Origin: Bradyrhizobium manausense
GTDB lineage: Bacteria; Pseudomonadota; Alphaproteobacteria; Rhizobiales; Xanthobacteraceae
Reading direction: 5' to 3'
NCBI RefSeq assembly: GCF_018129685.1
Contig: NZ_JAFCLG010000024.1
Span: forward strand, 1-64,000
DNA length: 64,000 bases
Shown: piece after piece, positions 25,265-33,471 of the stretch
How the letters are laid out: every line of letters starts with the position of its first letter
How positions within the stretch are numbered: the first letter of the stretch is position 1
The notes under the pieces: model-generated
Seen by the model: the letters and a program-made list of their open reading frames with translations, nothing else
The model's database searches: none
What the model was told of the DNA's origin: nothing
Translations under genes and position numbers: made by a program

Positions 25265-26343
25265 GTCGATCTCTTTCCCAGCCAGGTATCCAGTTTCGGC
25301 CACAGCCGCTTCACCGCGTTGGCGCCGGCGACCAGCGAGACGTGGCCGCCTTTCAGCATCACCTCTTCCTTGTCCTCCGAACCAATCTTGGAGATCAGAT
25401 GCTTGGCGGCGTCATACGGCACGATGTGATCGTGCTCGGCGACCGCGTGCAGGATCGGGACCTTGATGTTCTCGAGCTTCGCCGCGCGGCCCCCGACCGA
25501 CATGGTGTCGTTGAAGAGCTTGTTGTCCCACATCAGGTCCTTGGTGATGGTGCGGAAATACTCGCCCGCCAGCGGCAGCGTATCCGTCGCCCAGCGATCG
25601 AACATCCGGTACGACTTCACGAACTCGTCGTTCCAGATGTTCTCCCAGAGCTGGATCTGGCTCGCCGTGCGCGAAGCCGGACGCAGCATCTCGAACGAGG
25701 ACAGGATCATCTCCGGCGGCACGTTGCCCACGCTGTCGACCAGACGGTCGACGTCGAAATAGCGGCGGTCGGAGAAATTGGCGAACAGCTTCATCTCGCG
25801 AAAGTCGATTGGCGTCGTGAAGCAGATCAGGTTCTTCATCGGCCCATCCGGGAAGATCGAGCCGTACAGCAGCGACAGCACCCCACCGAAACAATAGCCG
25901 ACGATCGAGACGTCCTGCTCGCCGGAATCGGCCTGCACGCGTCGGACGCAATCCGGAATGAAGTCGAGGACATAGTCCTCCATGCGGAGGCTCTTCTCCT
26001 CCGGGCGCGGCGCGCTCCAATCGAGCATGTAGACGTCGTAGCCACGTCGCAGCAGGAACTCGATGAAGCTCTGGCCCGGCACGAGATCCAGGATGTAGCC
26101 GCGATTGGTGGTCGCCATCACGATCAGGACTGGCACACGGTAGATCTCGTCCGACACCGGCCGATAGTGATACAGGCTCATCGTGCCGCGCGAATGCAGC
26201 ACGTCCTTCGGGGTCGATCCGAGCGTCGGACCGGAGGTCGAGAAATATTCGACGCCCTTGATGCTGCGCTGGATGGCGCGCTGCACCTCGGCCTGGATGC
26301 GTTCCGGGATTGCCGAGAAATCGAGTCCCGTCGGCGCGTTCAT
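25261..26343 (-). CDS. phaC: Class III-like poly(hydroxyalkanoate) synthase
   Basis: 360 residues, the length of class III PhaC rather than the 560-600 of class I. It polymerises hydroxyacyl-CoA. The lipase-like box GYCFGG gives the catalytic cysteine Cys151; VAEHDHIVP supplies the aspartate and KGGHVSLVAGANA the histidine. The N-terminal VLIVMATTNRGYILDLVPGQSFIEFL stretch is typical. A small gene with a PhaE-like motif overlaps its start by four bases, matching the two-subunit class III arrangement, but the partner is much shorter than normal PhaE. Confidence 0.9.
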   Translation of the reverse strand: MNAPTGLDFSAIPERIQAEVQRAIQRSIKGVEYFSTSGPTLGSTPKDVLHSRGTMSLYHYRPVSDEIYRVPVLIVMATTNRGYILDLVPGQSFIEFLLRRGYDVYMLDWSAPRPEEKSLRMEDYVLDFIPDCVRRVQADSGEQDVSIVGYCFGGVLSLLYGSIFPDGPMKNLICFTTPIDFREMKLFANFSDRRYFDVDRLVDSVGNVPPEMILSSFEMLRPASRTASQIQLWENIWNDEFVKSYRMFDRWATDTLPLAGEYFRTITKDLMWDNKLFNDTMSVGGRAAKLENIKVPILHAVAEHDHIVPYDAAKHLISKIGSEDKEEVMLKGGHVSLVAGANAVKRLWPKLDTWLGKRST

Positions 26344-26720
26344 TTCTGCTCTCCGCCTTCGGAGGGCGGACGCTTGGTGCGCGGCGGCCGCGGCGCGGCG
26401 CCGATTTGCGACCCACCTGACGCTGCCGACATCTGACTCAGCATCGACTTGATCTCGCCGATCTGGCCCTCGATGGCCTGCAGGCGCTCGGCGATGCCGG
26501 TCATCTGTTCGCGGCTCGGCAGGTTCATCGAGAGAAGATATTTCTCCATGAGATCGCCGAATTGCTTCTGAGCACCCGCAGCAGCGCTACCGGCCCGGTT
26601 CATGGCCTGCGAGAATTCCGGCGTCTCCATCGCCTTGGTGGCGAAGGAGTTGAACCCCTTCTCCATCTCCCCGACCATCTTCTGCCACAAGGCGACTGGA
26701 TCATTGATCTTGTCGGTCAT
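26340..26720 (-). CDS. Short PhaE-like protein, predicted partner of the PHA synthase
   Basis: 126 residues. Residues 60-71 read KYLLSMNLPSRE, like the conserved segment near the C-terminus of PhaE, and 71-98 form a coiled coil (AERLQAIEGQIGEIKSML). The tail is basic and proline-rich (RPPRTKRPPS). Classical PhaE is about 360 residues, so this would be a minimal form keeping only the C-terminal interaction region. The stop overlaps the phaC start (ATGA). Assignment rests on context and the short motif; a phasin-like protein is the alternative. Confidence 0.6.
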   Translation of the reverse strand: MTDKINDPVALWQKMVGEMEKGFNSFATKAMETPEFSQAMNRAGSAAAGAQKQFGDLMEKYLLSMNLPSREQMTGIAERLQAIEGQIGEIKSMLSQMSAASGGSQIGAAPRPPRTKRPPSEGGEQK

Positions 26721-26880
26721 CAGCGTCCTCCCGATGTGGAGGGCTTGTGCCCCTCTTTCCCGCCATACCACACCGTCGCGGGGTGGCGGTCAACCGGCAA
26801 GCACTGGTCCGGAACACGGCTTCTTCGCCGCGGGAAACCGTGCGATACAGCAACGATCGAAAGCTCGAGGGAATACGCCC

Positions 26881-27795
26881 GTGAACGCCCATCAGCCGCC
26901 CCAGTCCGTCCGCGCCAACGGCATCGACATCTGCTACGAGATTTTCGGCAACGACAATGCCGAGCCGCTGCTGCTGATCATGGGGCTCGGCGCGCAGATG
27001 ATCCATTGGGACGACGGGTTCTGCGAGCAGCTTGCCGCGCGCGGCTTTCGCGTGATCCGTTTCGACAACCGTGACATCGGCAAGTCGAGCCATTTGACCG
27101 GCGGCAAGCGCCTGACGCCGCTCGAACTGCTGAAGCTGCGTTTCCTCAGGATTCCGGTCGCCGCGACGTACAAGCTGATCGACATGGCAAAGGACACGAT
27201 CGGCCTGATGGATGCGCTCGGAATCAAATCCGCGCATCTGGTCGGCGCCTCCATGGGCGGCATGATCGCGCAGGAGGTGACACTGTCGTTCCCGCAGCGC
27301 GTGCGCTCGCTCACCTCGATCATGTCGACCACAGGCAATCCGCGCGTGCCGCCCCCGACGCGGCAAGCGGCCGCCATGCTGATGGCGCCGCCGCCGCGCG
27401 GCAAGGAGGAGTTCATCACCCGTTTCGGCGAGACCTGGAAGGTTTTGCGCGCGGGTTCCTTTCCGGAAGAGGAAGCGCTCGACCCCGGCCGTGCGGAACG
27501 CGTCTTCGCCCGCGGGCTCAATCCGGCAGGCGTCGGACGACAGCTCCGCGCCGTGCTCGCCTCCGGCAGCCGCAAGGAGCGGCTGCATAGCGTCAAGACG
27601 CCGACCCTGGTCATTCACGGCACGGTTGACCCGCTGGTACGCCCCGAAGGCGGCAAGGACACGGCGGAGTCAATTCCGGGCGCAAAGCTGTTGATGATCG
27701 AGGGCATGGGCCACGCGCTGCCGATGCGGTTCTGGCCGGACATCATTGCTGCGATCGACAAGCACGCACATGGAGCGGCGGCGAAGGCGGCGTAA
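26881..27795 (+). CDS. Alpha/beta hydrolase
   Basis: 304 residues from a GTG at 26881 with GAGGGA eight bases upstream. Nucleophile Ser124 in VGASMGG; aspartate in HGTVDPLV; histidine in MGHALPM. The VRANGIDICYEIFG start and FDNRDIGKSS loop are typical of a large esterase/methyl-esterase group (RdmC-like). It diverges from the PHA operon. Substrate unknown; upstream frame extension is antisense of the PhaE-like gene. Confidence 0.8.
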   Translation: MNAHQPPQSVRANGIDICYEIFGNDNAEPLLLIMGLGAQMIHWDDGFCEQLAARGFRVIRFDNRDIGKSSHLTGGKRLTPLELLKLRFLRIPVAATYKLIDMAKDTIGLMDALGIKSAHLVGASMGGMIAQEVTLSFPQRVRSLTSIMSTTGNPRVPPPTRQAAAMLMAPPPRGKEEFITRFGETWKVLRAGSFPEEEALDPGRAERVFARGLNPAGVGRQLRAVLASGSRKERLHSVKTPTLVIHGTVDPLVRPEGGKDTAESIPGAKLLMIEGMGHALPMRFWPDIIAAIDKHAHGAAAKAA

Positions 27796-27921
27796 CCACC
27801 CGGGAGGTCTCCCCGCAGTGACCATGTGAGCCAGCGGTGACTGTCTTAACGTCAGTCGACGCCAAGGCTATACAGGCCCCCCTCAATCGCAAGACATAGG
27901 CTGCGGCCTCTCGGAGCTCAC

Positions 27922-28386
27922 ATGCATCTCATCGTCCGGTCTGCGGCAATCGTTACCGCTTCCCTCCTCATGCTGTCGCTCGTCGGCGGCGCCGCGATGG
28001 CCGGCAGCGCACAGGAAGAGGCAAATCGCAAGGCTGTGCTGGCCTTCTACGAGAAGGGTCTCAATCAGAAGGACGCAGACGGCGCGCTCGCCTATGTCGG
28101 CGACCGCTACACCCAGCACAACCCGAACGCTGCCGATGGCCCTGAGGGTTTCCGAAAGTTCATCGGCTTCTTGCGCGAAAAATTCCCGAACTCGCACAGC
28201 GAGATCAAGCGCTCGTTCGTGGACGGCGACTACGTGATCCTGCACGTCAACGCGGTTCGCGAGCCCGGCACCAAAGGCAACGCAATCGTCGACATCTTCA
28301 AGCTGGAGAATGGCAAGATCGTCGAGCATTGGGACGTCGTTCAGCCCATCCCGGACAATCCGGCCAACAACAACACGATGTTCTAG
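27922..28386 (+). CDS. Exported SnoaL/NTF2-like protein
   Basis: 154 residues. A signal peptide covers about residues 1-27, with cleavage near AMA-GS. The rest is a single cone-shaped SnoaL-like domain (AVLAFYEKGLNQKDADGALAY, YTQHNPNAADGPEGF, IVEHWDVVQPIP). Members of this group are found in polyketide cyclases and in proteins of unknown role. The mature protein is likely periplasmic. Its last four bases overlap the convergent methyltransferase-like gene. Confidence 0.75.
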   Translation: MHLIVRSAAIVTASLLMLSLVGGAAMAGSAQEEANRKAVLAFYEKGLNQKDADGALAYVGDRYTQHNPNAADGPEGFRKFIGFLREKFPNSHSEIKRSFVDGDYVILHVNAVREPGTKGNAIVDIFKLENGKIVEHWDVVQPIPDNPANNNTMF

Positions 28387-29057
28387 CTCTTCCTGGCAAT
28401 CCAGATCACATGACGCGCGCCACCGCCTCGGCCGGTGGCGCGAACATTCACCTCATTGACGTCGAAGCCGGCGCGACCGAGACGCTTGGTAAAGGCGGAA
28501 TTGGGTCCCGACGACCACACGGCCAGCACGCCGGCTGGCCGTAGTGCCGCCTTCGCCGCCGTCAATCCGCTCGCGCTGTAGAGCGCATCATTGCCCTTGC
28601 GGGTCAGCCCTTCCGGCCCGTTGTCGACGTCGAGCAAAATAGCGTCGAAGACCGAGCTCTTCGCCCGGATGATGTCGCCGACATCGGTCTGTCGGATGCT
28701 GACCCTGGCATCGTCGAGGCTGTCGCCGAAGACCTCCGCCATCGGGCCGCGCGCCCAGGTCACGACCGCCGGCACCAGCTCGGCGACGACGATCTTCGCC
28801 TTGCTGCCGAGCACCGCGAGCGCCGCGCGCAAGGTAAAGCCCATGCCGAGGCCACCGATCAGAACAGCGGGCTTGGTCACTTTCTCGATCTGTTTTGCAG
28901 CAAGCGTCGCGAGCGCGGCCTCGGAACCCGACAGGCGATTGTTCATCAGCTCGTTGGTGCCGAGCTTGATGGAAAACTCCTTGCCCCGCCGCATCAGGCG
29001 GAGTTCCTCGTCGGAGCCGGGGATTTTGGCGGTGTCGATCTTTTCCCAGGGAATCAT
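28383..29057 (-). CDS. Spermidine-synthase-like SAM-fold protein
   Basis: 224 residues. Rossmann motif VLIGGLGMGFT (GGLGMG at 68-73), an acidic cofactor-end residue in VVAELVPAVV, and LLDVDNGPEG as the DxxN-like active loop. It keeps the spermidine synthase core but lacks the N-terminal beta domain seen in SpeE, so polyamine synthesis is uncertain; a methyltransferase-like role is possible. It starts 30 bases after the CYP102 stop on the same strand. Confidence 0.7.
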   Translation of the reverse strand: MIPWEKIDTAKIPGSDEELRLMRRGKEFSIKLGTNELMNNRLSGSEAALATLAAKQIEKVTKPAVLIGGLGMGFTLRAALAVLGSKAKIVVAELVPAVVTWARGPMAEVFGDSLDDARVSIRQTDVGDIIRAKSSVFDAILLDVDNGPEGLTRKGNDALYSASGLTAAKAALRPAGVLAVWSSGPNSAFTKRLGRAGFDVNEVNVRATGRGGGARHVIWIARKS

Positions 29058-29087
29058 GCCTGACGTTTAGCACGATTGGGCTGGCGG

Positions 29088-32000
29088 TCACCCGCCCGCC
29101 CACACGTCCAGCACGTAGCGGTTCTTCGTGCCCATCTCCTCGATCCAGCGCGCGCCGGCAGCCGCATCGCTGCCGTTCTTCTCGCGATGGATCGCGACGA
29201 GCGCGGCCTTGACGTCGGGCTCCATCCTGCTGCCGTCACCGCAGACATAGATGATCGCGCCCCGTTCGATCAGCGGCCAGACCTTGTCCTTCTGCGCGGC
29301 AAGCACATGCTGGACATAGGTCTTCGGTCCATCCGCCCGCGAGAACGCGGTGAACAGTTCGGTGATGCCGCTTGCGGCGAGCGCTCTGAGCTCGTCCGCA
29401 TAGAGAAAATCCTGGTCGGGATGGCGGCAGCCGAAGAACAACATCGCGGGCCCGAGGGCGGAGCCCTTGGCCTTGCGCGCTGCGCGCTCCTGGAGGAAGC
29501 CGCGGAACGGCGCGAGTCCCGTACCCGGTCCGATCATGATGATGGGAATCGATGAATCATCCGGCAGCCGGAAGCCGGCCTTGGTCTCGCGCACGGTCGC
29601 ATAGATGGTGTCGCCTGCGCGGCGGTTGGCGAGGTAATTCGAGCAGACGCCTTTGTAGGTGCCGCGCCCCGACGCTGCCGGCCCCTCGACAATGCCGACC
29701 GTGACGCTGCAGCGCGCCGGGTCCACCGACGGCGAGGACGATATCGAGTAGTAACGAGGCGCCAGCAGCGAGAGCATTTCCAGGTAGACGTGGAATGGCA
29801 GCTCGCATGCGGGATACTCGAGCAGCAGGTCGAACACCGATTTGCGTTTCGCCAGAATCTCGCCGCGATAACGCTCGAGAGGCTCAGCCTCCTCGCCGAC
29901 AAATGCCAGCAGTTTCGGCCTGGTGACCGGACAGCGGGTGTGCTCGGCCATGGTCTGGATCTGCTTCCGCGTCGCCACCTGCTGCAACTCGACGAACTCG
30001 CTGAGCAGGCGGCCGACCGACACGGCATTGCCAACCGGCAATTGCGCGCGGCGGCCCTCGGCGACCTGAAGCCTGATCTGGTCGGCCGGCAGGAAGCCGA
30101 AGCGGCGGGCGACAGAATCGACCAGCGTCGGATCGTTGCGCGGAACGACGCTGAGGTGATCGCCGACGCGGTAGGTGACGTTTGCCGGCAGCTGCACCTC
30201 GATGTGGCGGGTCGAGCGCTCCGACGGATTGGCACCGCTCTTGTTCTGCAGCTCGTCGTTGGCCAGCACCTTCATCGCCACCGCGCCGCCTTGCGCGACG
30301 ATGGTGTTGACGGCCGTCACGGCCACCGGCTCGATCGCATAGAGCGGATCGTCCTCCGCGGTACGCGTAAAGTTCCAGTCGATGCCGAATTCCCTGGTGG
30401 CGACCTGAGCGGCCGCCGGGAACCATTTCTGGAACTGGCCATCGAGATCGCTGCGGGCATCACCCTCGCCGCGCGGATAGACCGCGCGTGCGCCATGCTT
30501 GGACAATTGCTCGTCGATGAAGCGCGGCACCGACTGATAGGTCGCGGCCCAGTCGCTGTTGCCGCAGCCGAACACGGCATAGCGCACATTCGCAAAAGCA
30601 TCCTTCGGCAGATCGTCACCGAGCCACTTGACGAATTGCGACGCATTGTCCGGCGGCGCGCCGTTGTAGGAAGCGCAGATAATCAGCACCCCGCCCTCCT
30701 GCGGCAACCTGCCGACGTAATCATCGAGCGGCCCGAGATGCACGGCAAAGCCGTTGATCTCGGCAAGGTCCGCCATGCGCGTCGCAAGTTCCTCGGCCGT
30801 GCCGAGATTGGAGCCGTACAGCACCAGCATCGGCGTGTTGTGGCCGGGCCGCGTGGTCGGCTGGCGCGGTGCCTTTGGCGCCGAAGTCGTCGCAGCCACA
30901 GGCCCGCCATAAGCGCCGCGCTCGCGATCGGCACGTGGGCGCACCTTGATCTTGAAGCCCTCAGGCTTCATCGTCAGCGTTTCCTTCAGGTGCATCTGGT
31001 AGCGCTGGTGGTCGATCAGCTTGAAGCGCTGGAGGATCATGCCGAGCGCAAGCGCGGCCTCGTGCATCGCAAAACCCCGGCCGATACAGGCGCGCTGGCC
31101 GTTACCAAACGGCTTCCAGGCATTGATCGGCCGCTTCGCCTCTGCGTCCTTGCTGAAATTTTCGGGGTCGAAGGCATCAGGGTTGGCTCCCCAGACGCTG
31201 GGGTCCCGATGCAGCGCCGTCACCAGGATCGTGGTGAAGGTGCCCTTCCTGAGCCTGTACTTGCCGCCACCGATGGTCTCGTCGCCGAGCGGCGAGATGC
31301 CGTACGCAGGCGCCGGCGGCCACAGCCGCAGCGCCTCTTTCAGGATCTGCGTGATGTAAGTGAGCTGCGTCACCTGCTGGTAGGTCGGCTTGGCGTTGAC
31401 GTCGGGACCAAAGACGCGATCGACCTCGTCGTAGGCCTTCTTGAGCACGTCCGGATGCTTGAGCAGCGCATAGAGCGCGCAGGACAGCAGGCCGCTGGTG
31501 GTCTCGTGGCCGGCGATCAAGAACGTGTTGATCTGATAGCGGATGTTGACGTCGTCGAGCTGCTCACCCGTCGCGCGGTCGACGCCAGTCATCATCGCGG
31601 CGAGCATGTCCTTCTTGTCGTCGATGCCTTCAGCGCTCTTGCGACGCTCGGCGATGATCTCGTCGACCATCTTGTTCATGAAGTCGACGTCTTCGTTCAG
31701 CGTCTTGCGGCGCTTCTGCATCCAGAGCTGCTCGAACGGCAGCCCGCGGGTCATCATGATGGTTTCGAGCGAGCGCACCAGCGACTCGACGAACGGATGG
31801 TAGTCGCGCCGGTAGAACGAGTTGAAGCGGTAGTCGAAGCCGCACAGGCCGATCGTGTCCAGCGTCAGCGCGGTCATGTCGTGGACCACGTCGATCTCGT
31901 CGTCGGCGTTGAGCCGCTCCCATTTCCGGACGAGCTGCTCGGCGATATCGACCATGCTCGGATGGTAGGATTGCATGGCGCGATTGCCGAAGGGCTGGAG

Positions 32001-32324
32001 CAGGATGTTGTGCGCTTTGCTCCAGTTCGGCTCGCTGGTATCCGCCGTGAACAGCCCGTCGCCGCCGACGGCACGCACGCGGCGCAGCGCACCACGCACC
32101 GTCTTGTCGAAGCGCTTTTCGTCGGAGAGCTCGTCGACGAGATCATGGCCGGAAACGACGACGATCGGCGAGCCCATCATGTCGAGCCAGAAGATCGGAC
32201 CCAGCTCCTTGGCGAGCCGCGTCAGGTGCTGCACGGGAGCTGCCGAGTCCAACGACAGCATGTTGCCGACGACCGGCTTGGTCGGCGGCTGCGGAATCGG
32301 ATCGAGACGGTTCTTCGATGACAT
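29088..32324 (-). CDS. CYP102-type self-sufficient P450-reductase fusion
   Basis: 1078 residues. Residues 1-465 are the P450: I-helix AGHETT at 271-276, heme ligand Cys413 in PFGNGQRACIG. After a proline-rich linker comes the FMN flavodoxin domain (LVLYGSNLGTAEELATR from about 501), then the FAD/NADPH part (RYYSISSSP, GVCSNYLANRRAGD, IGPGTGLAPFRGFLQER, YVCGDGSRM). It hydroxylates fatty-acyl-like substrates with NADPH alone. Phe92 aligns with BM3 Phe87, but the carboxylate-binding Arg47 and Tyr51 align to Ser52 and Val56. The ATG at 32324 has GGGGGAAG upstream; the ATG at 32351 lies in a repeat. Confidence 0.95.
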   Translation of the reverse strand: MSSKNRLDPIPQPPTKPVVGNMLSLDSAAPVQHLTRLAKELGPIFWLDMMGSPIVVVSGHDLVDELSDEKRFDKTVRGALRRVRAVGGDGLFTADTSEPNWSKAHNILLQPFGNRAMQSYHPSMVDIAEQLVRKWERLNADDEIDVVHDMTALTLDTIGLCGFDYRFNSFYRRDYHPFVESLVRSLETIMMTRGLPFEQLWMQKRRKTLNEDVDFMNKMVDEIIAERRKSAEGIDDKKDMLAAMMTGVDRATGEQLDDVNIRYQINTFLIAGHETTSGLLSCALYALLKHPDVLKKAYDEVDRVFGPDVNAKPTYQQVTQLTYITQILKEALRLWPPAPAYGISPLGDETIGGGKYRLRKGTFTTILVTALHRDPSVWGANPDAFDPENFSKDAEAKRPINAWKPFGNGQRACIGRGFAMHEAALALGMILQRFKLIDHQRYQMHLKETLTMKPEGFKIKVRPRADRERGAYGGPVAATTSAPKAPRQPTTRPGHNTPMLVLYGSNLGTAEELATRMADLAEINGFAVHLGPLDDYVGRLPQEGGVLIICASYNGAPPDNASQFVKWLGDDLPKDAFANVRYAVFGCGNSDWAATYQSVPRFIDEQLSKHGARAVYPRGEGDARSDLDGQFQKWFPAAAQVATREFGIDWNFTRTAEDDPLYAIEPVAVTAVNTIVAQGGAVAMKVLANDELQNKSGANPSERSTRHIEVQLPANVTYRVGDHLSVVPRNDPTLVDSVARRFGFLPADQIRLQVAEGRRAQLPVGNAVSVGRLLSEFVELQQVATRKQIQTMAEHTRCPVTRPKLLAFVGEEAEPLERYRGEILAKRKSVFDLLLEYPACELPFHVYLEMLSLLAPRYYSISSSPSVDPARCSVTVGIVEGPAASGRGTYKGVCSNYLANRRAGDTIYATVRETKAGFRLPDDSSIPIIMIGPGTGLAPFRGFLQERAARKAKGSALGPAMLFFGCRHPDQDFLYADELRALAASGITELFTAFSRADGPKTYVQHVLAAQKDKVWPLIERGAIIYVCGDGSRMEPDVKAALVAIHREKNGSDAAAGARWIEEMGTKNRYVLDVWAGG

Positions 32325-32345
32325 GTAACTACACTTCCCCCAATT

Positions 32346-32427
32346 CGTCATTCCGGGGCGATGCGCAGCATCGAACCCGGAATCTCGAGGTTCCGGGTTC
32401 GGTGCAGCGGACCGCCCCGGAACGACG
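32346..32427. repeat. Palindromic repeat, second copy of the 2228 family
   Basis: Ends CGTCATTCCGGGGCG (32346-32360) and CGCCCCGGAACGACG (32413-32427) are near-perfect inverted copies, with the same inner GATGC-AGCATCGAA and TTCCGGGTTCG segments as the copy at 2228-2305. It separates the CYP102 and epoxide hydrolase genes. Confidence 0.75.
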
Positions 32428-32453
32428 TCGATATTACATCGACGACTTCGTCG

Positions 32454-33449
32454 TCAGCCAAACCGCCTTCTGCGCCATTCGATCAGGATGGCGCTGACCT
32501 CTTCCGGCTTCTCCTGCTGCGTCCAATGGCCGCTGTCCTTCACCAGATGCTTCTCGAGGTCAGCCACCAGCTTTTCCATGCCCTCCGCCGCCGACGGCGG
32601 CAGCACCGCGTCGTTCTCGGCCATGATCATCAGCGACGGGACGGTGATGTGGTGATCGAGCCCTTTCGAACGCTCCCAGTTGCGCGTGAAATTGCGATAC
32701 CAGTTGATGCCGCCGGTGAAGCCGGTTTTCGTGAAGGTGTCGACGAACACCTTTCTTTCCTCCGCCGACAGGATTGGCTTTCGCGGGTCGAACCTCGCGT
32801 CATATGCAGCAACCATGTCGGGAATCGCGAGATTGGTCTTGGCCGACGCACCCACGCCCGCGACCGGCGGCTCCGTCGGCTTGTTCGGCGGCGCTCCCGT
32901 CGGTTCACGCATCAGCAAGTCGAAGGTCTGCTCGACCCGGCTGCTGAAGATCTTGTCGGGTCCGCGGCCCGGATCCTGGAACTGGACGATGTACATCTTG
33001 TCGCCGAAGCGCTGGCGGAACAGCGCGATCGGATCCATCGGCGCGCGGTCCCAATGCGGCGTGTTGACGCCGACGACGCCGGCGACCCGCGTCGGATGTC
33101 GCAGCGGCATCTGCCAGACGACGAAGCCGCCCCAGTCATGCCCGACGAAGATCGCCTTCTCGATCTCGAGATGATCGAGCAGCCCGACGAGATCGCCCGT
33201 CAAATGCTCCATGTCGTAGGCTTCGACCGGCTCGGGCCGGTCGGTCGCGCCATAGCCGCGCTGGTCCGGCGCGATCACGCGGATGCCGGCCTCGCTGAGC
33301 GCCTTGATCTGGTGACGCCAAGAGAATGCGATTTCGGGCCAGCCATGGCACAGCACTACCGGCGGTTTGTCGGTGACAGGGCCCGCCTCGTAATAGCCCA
33401 TGCGGATTCCGTTCGTCTTCGCGAACTTCAGCGGCGGCATTTCGATCAT
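32454..33449 (-). CDS. Epoxide hydrolase (alpha/beta fold)
   Basis: 331 residues. The nucleophile is Asp105 in VGHDWGGFVVW, and HGWPE supplies the oxyanion HGxP motif; the histidine lies in DSGHWTQQEKP near the C-terminus. These are the epoxide-hydrolase rather than esterase signatures. A cap region with tyrosines (NWYRNF) is expected to activate the oxirane. It opens epoxides to diols, and a fatty acid epoxide made by the neighbouring P450 is a natural idea. It lies 22 bases after WS/DGAT in the same direction. Confidence 0.9.
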   Translation of the reverse strand: MIEMPPLKFAKTNGIRMGYYEAGPVTDKPPVVLCHGWPEIAFSWRHQIKALSEAGIRVIAPDQRGYGATDRPEPVEAYDMEHLTGDLVGLLDHLEIEKAIFVGHDWGGFVVWQMPLRHPTRVAGVVGVNTPHWDRAPMDPIALFRQRFGDKMYIVQFQDPGRGPDKIFSSRVEQTFDLLMREPTGAPPNKPTEPPVAGVGASAKTNLAIPDMVAAYDARFDPRKPILSAEERKVFVDTFTKTGFTGGINWYRNFTRNWERSKGLDHHITVPSLMIMAENDAVLPPSAAEGMEKLVADLEKHLVKDSGHWTQQEKPEEVSAILIEWRRRRFG

Positions 33450-33471
33450 TGCGAATTTCCCAATATGCCTG

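Noticed and set aside
29790..32321. Long plus-strand open frame of 843 codons
   Set aside because: It is antisense to CYP102, whose domains and motifs are complete on the minus strand. High GC produces such shadow frames, and the product is Arg/His/Leu-rich without motifs.
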